Under the pieces are notes generated by a model. The model did no database searches and was not told the origin of the DNA. It saw only the letters and a program-made list of their open reading frames with translations. Positions 51,459-58,328 of a DNA stretch of 64,000 nt are shown one piece after another (the stretch's first letter is position 1; every line of letters starts with the position of its first letter). The position numbers and the translations under genes are program-made. The DNA is from Alteromonas indica (GTDB lineage Bacteria; Pseudomonadota; Gammaproteobacteria; Enterobacterales; Alteromonadaceae). The stretch covers positions 1-64,000 of the forward strand of contig PYVY01000017.1 of NCBI GenBank assembly GCA_003056425.1, read 5' to 3'.

Positions 51459-53584
51459 TGATTCACTTCCGACGACTTTCACATGTGAAAGTTTTAGCGC
51501 TTGCCGGGGCATTGGTTACTTCTTCTCCTGCCGCAGTAGCGGACGATTATTTGATGGATTTCATAGTGAACGGCCAATTGAAAGGGGAGTTTCTGGTTTC
51601 ACGTGATGGTGACGTAGCGACTGCTGAAGTGGCTTTGTGGCGGGCGGTAGGTGTGAATGCCGAGGCGGCACTACCACTTGAGCGATTGAACGGATTGGGG
51701 AGGGTCAAAACTGTTTGGTCTACACAAAAGATATACCTCTACCCACACCGATTATCAAACAAGCTTGAACGCCTGGAACCGGAGGCGTTCATTGAGCCAG
51801 AGGTTTCATCACTCGATGTGAAATCCGTCGATTATAACCTTACGCATCATAGCCAGGCTGAGCAATCACTAGCCGGTTCAGTCATTGGAACGGGCCGCGT
51901 TGGAGATTTCGACCTAGACGTACGTGCCGGGCTCGGAGGGCATGAGTCGTATTTTTCATCTCAGTGGCATAATGAAGACAGCCCCTATGTCAAAGATGTT
52001 GAGCTGGGACGCGTACAGCGGCACGGCTTCGATGGTATCTCCCTTACCAACGAGACCTACCTGGCTTCTGGCTCTTTTGCTACTGACCAGATAGAGCTGT
52101 ACTGGCCCAGAGGCACCCGCGTTGATGTTTATCGTGACGGGGCGTATATCGAATCACTGGTTCTGGAGAGCGATCCGTTTCCGTATGAAATCGAGTTGGA
52201 CTATAGCAACAACCGGTACGAATTCCGCGCTGTGTTGCCGGATGGTCGTACCGATACCCGAACGGTAGAGAGAGCTATTTCCGGTCGGCTGGCTCCTGTG
52301 GGGCAGTTAAACTATCGGTTAGCTGCTGGTAGGTCGCCGGAGTCCGGAGAGTCTCTGGCAACGGGTTATTTATCTTATGGCCTGACGAACGAGCTTTCCC
52401 TATTCGCTGGTCAGGACCACCAGGAGCGCGGCTACCTCTCGGCTCTGTATGTACGAGACAGTTTCTCTTTTGAACCAAGCTGGTTCGGAGGCAGCGGCTA
52501 TACCGTCAACGGTTCTTGGCAGAGCGATGATTTTTCAGTGTTTGGCCGCGTTAGTGACCTGGATGACTACAATCAACAATCTGTGAGTCTTTCATACCGT
52601 TCTCTTTTCCGGCCTTCGCTTCAGTATTCCTCTCGCTCGCACGATGGTTATGAAGTTCAAGAAATATCGCTACGCACCTACCACAGTGCTTACCTGCGAC
52701 AGCTTCGTTCATCAGTGTCGTTCTCACCGTACCTCTCCATGCGCGAACGTAACGGCGTTGATACCGAAGTTGTCGGAGGTCGGCTACTGGCGAATATGCC
52801 CCATGGATGGCAGGCTGTGGCGTCCTATGAGAGCGAGAGTTACGTTTCCACGCTGGATAGCATGCAGCGCTTTCAAGGGGAAATATCCAAGCGGTTTGGT
52901 CTGGGAAGGCTGACCTACCGTCATACTGCCATAGACTATGGCCGAGGCTGGGCGACGCAGCAACAAAGTATTCGAGCAGATATATGGAATTGGAAGTTCG
53001 CCGCTCTGTCTGCTGCTATAAATCGCTCGTCTACTGGCGAGAAGAGCTTTGCGTTTTCGATCAGCGGATCTTTTGGACGCTCTGGATTTACTCGAATTCC
53101 CCAGCGGAATCAGGCCACACTAGAGTTGACTACTTGTCGTGATGAGAACGCAGATGGTATTTGCCAATCTGATGAGCCAGAGGTTACTGGTATCACAGCT
53201 CGGGTAGGCGAACGAAGTGTAGTCACACCTGCAATTGTGGATTCACTAACACCCTATCGTCGATACGATGTCGAGGTTTCCGGCGATTTTGGGCTGTCTC
53301 CTCGGTATAGGGCGGTTGAGTCTGGTCGATTAGTTCGGGGGGGTGTCAACCGCCTGCGACTTCCGTTGTCCGAAATTCGTGAAGTGGAAGGCCAATTAGA
53401 GAATGATGGTATTCGCGTCGCTTTGATAGACAAATCCACTGGAAATGTTCTGAGCGAACAAACTACCAACTTTGGTGGCTGGTATCTGTTCTACGCGCCT
53501 GAACACAAAGAGGTTGAGGTTGTCCGAGCTGATGATATAAATCTTTCACATGTGAAAGAAAATGAATCTGGAGCAAAGTCATGA
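51458..53584 (+). CDS. Outer-membrane usher, 708 aa
   Basis: The usher is the outer-membrane pore that assembles chaperone-delivered pilins. It starts with GTG after GGGAGG and overlaps the chaperone stop. A signal peptide ends near AVADDY (about residue 29). The N domain (LMDFIVNGQLKGEFLV) and the plug-flanking sequence ELYWPRGTRVDVYRDG, then RYEFRAVLPDGRTDTRTVERA, support the family. The barrel follows, and the C-terminal domain is short (to LSHVKENESGAKS). At 708 aa it is ~100 residues shorter than classical ushers. Copies of the 16-bp palindrome lie in its 5' and 3' coding ends. Confidence 0.82.
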   Translation: MIHFRRLSHVKVLALAGALVTSSPAAVADDYLMDFIVNGQLKGEFLVSRDGDVATAEVALWRAVGVNAEAALPLERLNGLGRVKTVWSTQKIYLYPHRLSNKLERLEPEAFIEPEVSSLDVKSVDYNLTHHSQAEQSLAGSVIGTGRVGDFDLDVRAGLGGHESYFSSQWHNEDSPYVKDVELGRVQRHGFDGISLTNETYLASGSFATDQIELYWPRGTRVDVYRDGAYIESLVLESDPFPYEIELDYSNNRYEFRAVLPDGRTDTRTVERAISGRLAPVGQLNYRLAAGRSPESGESLATGYLSYGLTNELSLFAGQDHQERGYLSALYVRDSFSFEPSWFGGSGYTVNGSWQSDDFSVFGRVSDLDDYNQQSVSLSYRSLFRPSLQYSSRSHDGYEVQEISLRTYHSAYLRQLRSSVSFSPYLSMRERNGVDTEVVGGRLLANMPHGWQAVASYESESYVSTLDSMQRFQGEISKRFGLGRLTYRHTAIDYGRGWATQQQSIRADIWNWKFAALSAAINRSSTGEKSFAFSISGSFGRSGFTRIPQRNQATLELTTCRDENADGICQSDEPEVTGITARVGERSVVTPAIVDSLTPYRRYDVEVSGDFGLSPRYRAVESGRLVRGGVNRLRLPLSEIREVEGQLENDGIRVALIDKSTGNVLSEQTTNFGGWYLFYAPEHKEVEVVRADDINLSHVKENESGAKS
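51476..51491. promoter_or_regulatory. 16-bp palindrome, copy 5 (inside usher, 5' end)
   Basis: Perfect CTTTCACATGTGAAAG within codons 7-12 of the usher, encoding LSHVK in the signal peptide. Confidence 0.75.
53543..53558. promoter_or_regulatory. 16-bp palindrome, copy 6 (inside usher, 3' end)
   Basis: Perfect CTTTCACATGTGAAAG in the last codons of the usher, again in the frame that encodes LSHVK. Confidence 0.75.
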
Positions 53585-53697
53585 TAGCTGCACTTACTGG
53601 ATACAGCCTGTTCATTATAGGTGTACTGGCAATTTGTGGTGCCGCGTATTTTTGGTCAGAGCCTCTTGAGAAGTGGTTCCGCAAAACGTTTAAATAG
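53581..53697 (+). CDS. Small membrane protein, 38 aa
   Basis: The start ATG overlaps the usher stop (ATGA), which couples it to the usher. Residues about 8-26 form one membrane span, followed by a basic tail (EKWFRKTFK). It is too short for homology judgement. As part of the usher operon it could be a small accessory of pilus assembly. Confidence 0.55.
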   Translation: MIAALTGYSLFIIGVLAICGAAYFWSEPLEKWFRKTFK

Positions 53698-53709
53698 TTG
53701 AGATGAATT

Positions 53710-53937
53710 ATGAACGAAAAACAATCGCCAGTATGCCCTAACTGCAAGTCTGACAACCTTTCATTTGAAACGAAACATGTCCAGTACAAGGGGATAGAAG
53801 TTCAATGCGTGAAAGGGTGGCACTGCCTCTGCGGAAATGTAGTGCTGGATGCCGATGAAGCAGCCCGGATAAAAAATGAGTACCAGGATTGCCAAGCATT
53901 CTGGAACGCTGTTGATCGGATTTCTACAGGAAGATAA
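53710..53937 (+). CDS. Zinc-ribbon protein (YgiT/MqsA N-domain type), 75 aa
   Basis: Four cysteines in the pattern CPNC...CLCG form a zinc ribbon of the YgiT/MqsA type, with the middle stretch ETKHVQYKGIEVQ. In MqsA-type antitoxins this domain is followed by an HTH, which is missing here; there is no adjacent MqsR-like toxin. It continues the usher operon 12 bp after the small membrane protein. Most likely a zinc-binding regulator or orphan antitoxin-like protein. Confidence 0.6.
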   Translation: MNEKQSPVCPNCKSDNLSFETKHVQYKGIEVQCVKGWHCLCGNVVLDADEAARIKNEYQDCQAFWNAVDRISTGR

Positions 53938-53939
53938 AT

Positions 53940-54338
53940 ATGTTGGTCACAGTGCCCAATCCCGACGACTTGCTCGATCTACAGCTCTTTTCTCTGGAAA
54001 GTCTCCGTGCGGAGCACGGCAAAGAGGTTGTGATGCACCTCCGAAGGCTGGCGATACGCAAGATCTTCAAAGGACTCAGGCCAGAGGAGGAGGGCTTTCG
54101 GTCGGTCCAAGGCCCCATGGTCAAGCCTGGTGCTGAGATAGAACTTCCCGCTAATGGAATCATTGTTGGACTCGACTATCTCCGTGCCAACTATGATCAG
54201 CGAGCTGCTCCAGCGATGAAAGTTCCGTCATTCCAAGTTGAGCTTACTGCTTGGACTATCGTGAGGGGGCTACTGCTTCCCGCCTACAAGTCCGCAAGTA
54301 TTGAACAGATGAGGAGCTGGCTTCAGGCATCGTCCTGA
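53940..54338 (+). CDS. Hypothetical protein, 132 aa
   Basis: A soluble protein without a recognised family, beginning two bases after the previous stop, so translationally coupled. It contains HLRRLAIRKIFKGLRPEEEGF and a helical C terminus. It ends the operon that begins at the pilin. Its 3' end overlaps the convergent small gene at 54323. Confidence 0.55.
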   Translation: MLVTVPNPDDLLDLQLFSLESLRAEHGKEVVMHLRRLAIRKIFKGLRPEEEGFRSVQGPMVKPGAEIELPANGIIVGLDYLRANYDQRAAPAMKVPSFQVELTAWTIVRGLLLPAYKSASIEQMRSWLQASS

Positions 54339-54457
54339 TCCTCATCATGTTTCTCGGCGCACGCTATCTCTTTGAGCATCCTTTCAGCTTTGACCTGCGC
54401 AGCCTCAACGATTTCGGGCTTTTCAGTTTCCAGAATTTCTTCTAATGTCCTCGCCAT
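54323..54457 (-). CDS. Small acidic protein, 44 aa
   Basis: ATG 54457 has GGGAG seven bases upstream. The product MARTLEEILETEKPEIVEAA and what follows is helical and resembles the N-terminal segment of XRE-type antitoxins, but the HTH is absent. It is convergent with the preceding gene, overlapping it by 16 bp. It may be a truncated antitoxin or a small regulator. Confidence 0.5.
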   Translation of the reverse strand: MARTLEEILETEKPEIVEAAQVKAERMLKEIACAEKHDEDQDDA

Positions 54458-54517
54458 TTCATTACTCCCAATATATCTGCGAATGCTACACAAAATTATT
54501 GTAGCATCTGGCTCTTT

Positions 54518-54572
54518 GCGCCCAAAACGGACAGAAACGCATGGGGGCTATCCAGGTCTGATACTGCATCAT
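54518..54572 (+). promoter_or_regulatory. Island promoter 8: 17-bp box plus -10 (xis promoter)
   Basis: Box GCGCCCAAAACGGACAG at 54518-54534 and CATCAT at the -10 position (54567), 49 bp apart. It serves the excisionase gene, so excision should respond to the same activator as transfer. Confidence 0.7.
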
Positions 54573-54612
54573 AAACCCATCAGAACGAAATCAACGCAGT
54601 GTGGGTAGAACG

Positions 54613-54984
54613 ATGTCCGAAGCAGAACAACTTTCCTTCGTCATGAGCGAACTGGCTGAGATAAAGCAGTTGCTGGCTCAGTTCGTTGATAATGCAGTCA
54701 ATGAAAACGAGAGGCCAGCTTTACCGTTGCCCGATAAAGAGTATCTGACAGTTGATGAAGCCGCAGCTTTAATTGGTGCAAAACGAAGTTACATTTATCG
54801 TCTTACCCATGAAAAACGCATTTCGTTCACAAAGCCTGGTGGAAACCGCGTGTTGATCAAGCGCTCAGACCTTCTCGCTTGGGTAGAAGGTAACCGTGTG
54901 AAGTCCCAGGGGGAGATCAACGATGAAATATCAAACTTTATGACAAACTCCCGGCGTCGTGGCCGCCAAACCACTAGACGGTAG
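54613..54984 (+). CDS. xis: Excisionase / recombination directionality factor (HTH), 123 aa
   Basis: Residues ~43-90 are an excisionase-type winged HTH (YLTVDEAAALIGAKRSYIYRLTHEKRISFTKPGGNRVLIKRSDLLAW). The N-terminal ~35 residues are a helix that may mediate dimerisation; the basic end RRRGRQTTRR may contact DNA. It is convergent with the integrase and overlaps its 3' end by 11 bp, as in SGI1 xis-int. It should promote excision of the island. ATG 54613 is preferred over GTG 54601; the ribosome binding site is weak. Confidence 0.85.
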   Translation: MSEAEQLSFVMSELAEIKQLLAQFVDNAVNENERPALPLPDKEYLTVDEAAALIGAKRSYIYRLTHEKRISFTKPGGNRVLIKRSDLLAWVEGNRVKSQGEINDEISNFMTNSRRRGRQTTRR

Positions 54985-56194
54985 TTCCGATGGTCGATTG
55001 CCCGCACCGAGGGCAAACGTCACCGTCATGTTCGCGTTCCGAGAAGATGTCTGGAAAGCTCCTCATGGCAATCACTCGGCGGCTTTCGAGAATGTCTGCA
55101 TAAATTTCGGTAGTTCTGAGTTCGCTATGGCCTAGTAGCCTGGACAGTGAATATATGTCCACCCCTCGATTGAGTTGTGCTACGGCAAATGTATGTCTCC
55201 CAGCGTGGAAAGTAACGTGTTTTGTTATCCCAGCTCTCATTGCCCATTGCAGCAGCGCCACGTTGAAGTAGCTATTGTATTTGAGGCCGGTAAACACTCG
55301 ATCTTCCGGTTTCTCCCTCTTCTCTACATCCAATAACCTAACGGCTGAGTCCGGGAGGTCCAGATACACCAGGGAATTCCCTCCATTTTTGAGCTTCTGT
55401 TGGTCAAAAATAACTCGATAGTGCCCAGGCTCAAACTCCTCGATTTCGCTCCACGTAAGTTTGTTGATGTCGCTCCATCGGAGGCCGGTAGTACAACTGA
55501 ACAAAAAGGCACGTTTAAGAACATCATAACGACATTCTGCCTTTGTCATGGCACGAACCTCATCCAACGTTAGGTAGGTTCGCTTGGTGTTCTCAGCTTT
55601 GACGCTTTTTACCCGTTGAACCGGGTTGTCCCTGATCATTCCCTCTCGAAATGCTTCATTCAGAGCAGCCCGGATCTTATTGAAGTAGCTCGATGCAGTA
55701 TTCTTTGCGAGCCGGGATTTCGATTTGGTGAGCTTTTCCTCCAGTAAGTACTTCCGGAACCCTTCTAGGAACGGCTTATCAATCTCCTCAAAGGTGAGTT
55801 CGGCTCTGCCGTGGTAGTTTCTGAGGTGCTTACCTGCCGAGATCCAGATTGAATAATTAGATGCGCTTCCGGACTCTTTGGTCGAGGTTAATTGGTCATA
55901 GTAGTCAAAGAAGCTTGAGGCCAGCTTCACGCGGTCTTCAAGCTGGAATTTGTTGGAATGCGATTCAACGAGGCGTGCAGATTTTGCAGCTTCGGCCTGG
56001 CGCATCATTTCCTTGTTGTGTTGCCTCTCAGCCTGCGTCTTAGGGTTGTGATACACGTACAGCCTAAGAGGCTCATAATCCCGCTTAGGTCTCTTCTTGC
56101 CATCCTTACCTTCGACCACACCGTAGTAGTAGACCAGCCGAAGCTCCTGAAGCCCCTTCGAGTTGGGGTTTCGCTTGTTAACAGATATTTTCAT
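54974..56194 (-). CDS. int: Tyrosine recombinase, SGI1-type integrase, 406 aa
   Basis: This enzyme integrates the island at the mnmE end. The N-terminal ~120 residues are an arm-binding and SAM-like region; the catalytic residues are Arg in TTGLRWSDI, Lys in the QQKLKNGGNSLVYLDL strand, HAGRHTF, LGHSELRTTEIYA with the nucleophilic Tyr. The length equals that of SGI1 Int (about 405 aa as I recall), and the attachment site is the same. The C-terminal CPRCGQS is a short zinc-knuckle-like tail. It starts 205 bp from the right attachment site. Confidence 0.93.
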   Translation of the reverse strand: MKISVNKRNPNSKGLQELRLVYYYGVVEGKDGKKRPKRDYEPLRLYVYHNPKTQAERQHNKEMMRQAEAAKSARLVESHSNKFQLEDRVKLASSFFDYYDQLTSTKESGSASNYSIWISAGKHLRNYHGRAELTFEEIDKPFLEGFRKYLLEEKLTKSKSRLAKNTASSYFNKIRAALNEAFREGMIRDNPVQRVKSVKAENTKRTYLTLDEVRAMTKAECRYDVLKRAFLFSCTTGLRWSDINKLTWSEIEEFEPGHYRVIFDQQKLKNGGNSLVYLDLPDSAVRLLDVEKREKPEDRVFTGLKYNSYFNVALLQWAMRAGITKHVTFHAGRHTFAVAQLNRGVDIYSLSRLLGHSELRTTEIYADILESRRVIAMRSFPDIFSEREHDGDVCPRCGQSTIGTTV

Positions 56195-56398
56195 TTTTTG
56201 CTCTAACTTTGATCCCGTTGCTCCAGAATTCTAACCCTGGAGCAAATAGGGATCAATTTATAGTGAAACAGAGCTAACTAGTTCAAAACCCCGAAAAGGT
56301 ATTTTTAGAAGAGCAGAGAATTAAATCCTTATAAAACAATATGTTAGTTTGATATGGTTTGATAGGTTTTACGGGGCTTTGCCGCTTCAGAATGAGGT

Positions 56399-56416
56399 TC
56401 ACTTCCCAATACAAAA
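56399..56416. mobile_element. Right attachment site of the island (mnmE 3' end)
   Basis: TCACTTCCCAATACAAAA is the last 18 bp of mnmE, including the TGA stop. It matches the left site at 16 of 18 positions. mnmE stays intact. Confidence 0.88.
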
Positions 56417-57787
56417 AGAAGAGAAGATTTGCCCCAGTAGGTCATCTGAGGTGAATTCGCCGGTAATCTCTGTAAGTGCCTGGTGCGCGAGCCGTAACTC
56501 TTCAGCTAACAGTTCACCAGCCTGGTTTTGCTCTAGCTGCTGCTGGCCATTGTTAATATGTTCACTGGCCTTAGCCAAGGCGTCCAAATGGCGTCGACGG
56601 GCAATAAACTGTCCTTCCGTCGTCGTATCCAGGCCCATAGTTGAGGCCAGGTGATCCCGCAGTTCAGCCACGCCTGCACCGGTTTGCGCTGACAAACCAA
56701 TTACCGTGACATCGCCATGGGCGGTATTCAGTACTTGCTGGGCCACTGCTTCACCTGATAGATCAGCTTTATTGCGCACCACTGTAGTCGGTATATTGGC
56801 CGGTAATCTAGCCATAAACTCAGGCCAGATTTCATAAGGGTCAATAACCGATGTTTGAGTACTGTCAACCACAAATAGTACGCGGTCAGCGTCGGCTATA
56901 GCCTGCCATGCGCGCTCAATACCTATTTTTTCTACCTGATCAGGGCTATCGCGCAGCCCGGCGGTATCAATAATGTGTACTGGCATACCGTTGATATGGA
57001 TATGCTCTTTGAGTACATCCCGGGTAGTACCGGCTATGTCCGTAACAATAGCACTGTCCCGGCCGGCCAGGGCGTTAAGCAAACTGGATTTACCCGCATT
57101 AGGACGTCCGGCGATAACAATCTGCATTCCTTCGCGCAGCAACGTACCTTGTTTAGCCTGGCTTTGCACGGTGGCCAGCGAAGCAATAATTGTGGTCAGA
57201 TCGCCGCTTACTTTACCATCTGATAAAAAGTCGATTTCTTCGTCTGGGAAATCTATAGCGGCTTCTACGTACATCCGCAGGTGCACAATCTGATCTGACA
57301 AGGTACTAATAGCTTTAGAAAATTCGCCTTGTAATGAACGCAGCGCGCTTCGCGCCGCTTGCTGTGAACTGGCATCAATTAAATCGGCAATGGCTTCTGC
57401 TTGGGCCAAATCAAGCTTATCGTTCATAAACGCCTGCTCGCTAAACTCGCCGGGGCGAGCTAACCGGGTGCCGGGTGTTTTAAGCACCGCATCAATTAGC
57501 ATGTCCATGACAATTTGTCCGCCATGGCCCTGTAACTCAAGTACATCCTCACCGGTAAATGAATTAGGGCCTTTAAAGAACAGGGCGATACCCTGGTCGA
57601 TTATCGTGCCCGTTTCATCAAAAAACGGCGTATACGTGGCAACGCGGGGCGTTAACGCTGCCGTGATAACAGTCTCGGCCACCATAGCCGCCTTGGGCCC
57701 TGATACGCGCACAATGCCCACACCACCGCGTCCTGGTGCGGTGGCCTGCGCGACTATAGTTTCGCTAAAAGATGACTGCACTGACAT
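56399..57787 (-). CDS. mnmE: tRNA modification GTPase MnmE (TrmE)
   Basis: MnmE is a GTPase that works with MnmG on wobble uridines. The N-terminal folate-binding domain (APGRGGVGIVRVSG) and the GTPase motifs GRPNAGKSSLLN, DIAGTTRD, DTAGLRDS and NKAD are present. The C terminus ends FCIGK, with the essential Cys. The length of 462 aa is normal, so the island has not truncated it. Its last 18 bp are the island attachment site. Confidence 0.97.
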   Translation of the reverse strand: MSVQSSFSETIVAQATAPGRGGVGIVRVSGPKAAMVAETVITAALTPRVATYTPFFDETGTIIDQGIALFFKGPNSFTGEDVLELQGHGGQIVMDMLIDAVLKTPGTRLARPGEFSEQAFMNDKLDLAQAEAIADLIDASSQQAARSALRSLQGEFSKAISTLSDQIVHLRMYVEAAIDFPDEEIDFLSDGKVSGDLTTIIASLATVQSQAKQGTLLREGMQIVIAGRPNAGKSSLLNALAGRDSAIVTDIAGTTRDVLKEHIHINGMPVHIIDTAGLRDSPDQVEKIGIERAWQAIADADRVLFVVDSTQTSVIDPYEIWPEFMARLPANIPTTVVRNKADLSGEAVAQQVLNTAHGDVTVIGLSAQTGAGVAELRDHLASTMGLDTTTEGQFIARRRHLDALAKASEHINNGQQQLEQNQAGELLAEELRLAHQALTEITGEFTSDDLLGQIFSSFCIGK

Positions 57788-57791
57788 AACA

Positions 57792-58274
57792 TTAATCGCG
57801 GAAATTATTAAACTGGAAAGGTTGCCCGAAGTCCTGCGCTTTTATGGAGGCGATAGCTTCTTGCAAGTCATCACGCTTCTTGCCGGTAACCCGTAATTGT
57901 TCACCTTGAATTGAAGCCTGAACTTTGATTTTGGCTTCTTTAAGGTGCTTAACAATCTTTTTAGCGACAGGTTGCTCAATACCCTGTTTAAACACAATGG
58001 TTTGGCGACAGGTTCTGCCGTGTTGGTCCATCGGCTTCAGCTCTAAAGCAGAGGTGTCCAGGTTACGCTTAGCACAGGCGCCGCGAAATAACGATTCCAT
58101 TTGCTGTAGCTGAAATTCCGCCTGAGCGGTCATTAGTACCGTTTTATCTTTATATTCAAAGCTGGCGTCTACATCGCGAAAATCAAAGCGCGTGGCTAGT
58201 TCTTTGTTTGCATTACTGGTGGCGTTACGAACTTCTTCCATATTGATTTCGGATACAATATCAAATGAAGGCAT
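57792..58274 (-). CDS. yajQ: YajQ family nucleotide-binding protein, 160 aa
   Basis: The family is recognised from MPSFDIVSEINMEEVRNATSNANKELATRFDFR and the C-terminal IKAQDFGQPFQFNNFRD. Members bind nucleotides, and some bind cyclic di-GMP and regulate virulence genes. I chose ATG 58274, which has AGGAG eight bases upstream. It sits between yidC and mnmE, only 4 bp from the mnmE start. Confidence 0.9.
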   Translation of the reverse strand: MPSFDIVSEINMEEVRNATSNANKELATRFDFRDVDASFEYKDKTVLMTAQAEFQLQQMESLFRGACAKRNLDTSALELKPMDQHGRTCRQTIVFKQGIEQPVAKKIVKHLKEAKIKVQASIQGEQLRVTGKKRDDLQEAIASIKAQDFGQPFQFNNFRD

Positions 58275-58295
58275 AGGGTTAGCTCCTAATGACAA

Positions 58296-58320
58296 ATCAG
58301 CCCGCGTGGCGCGGGCTGAT
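58296..58320. terminator. 11-bp stem hairpin between yidC and yajQ
   Basis: ATCAGCCCGCG and CGCGGGCTGAT flank a three-base loop. There is no T run after it on the minus strand, so it may be an attenuator or mRNA-stabilising structure rather than a full terminator. Confidence 0.6.
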
Positions 58321-58328
58321 GTTATTGA

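Larger units (their letters stand above)
27204..56416. mobile_element. 29.2-kb SGI1-type integrative mobilizable island in mnmE
   Basis: The island is bounded by near-identical 18-bp repeats. The right one is the intact 3' end of mnmE, and an integrase and excisionase lie just inside it. The contents are, from left to right: ATPase and restriction-modification cargo, exported-protein genes, a MOBF mobilization module, regulators, an IncQ-like replicon with iterons, a chaperone-usher operon, xis and int. There is no type IV secretion gene, so transfer must depend on a helper. Eight promoters share a box resembling AcaCD sites. SGI1 kinship is clear for integration and control, but the relaxase, replicon and pilus genes are, as far as I know, not those of SGI1. 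Confidence 0.92.

Noticed and set aside
51597..51612. parS site (GTTTCACGTGA core)
   Set aside because: The right half-site does not match, and it lies in the usher coding region; best explained by chance.
27204..56416. Complete conjugative element
   Set aside because: Coupling protein and relaxase are present, but there are no VirB4-, VirB6-, TraC- or pilus-assembly ATPase genes of a type IV secretion system; the usher operon belongs to another secretion pathway.
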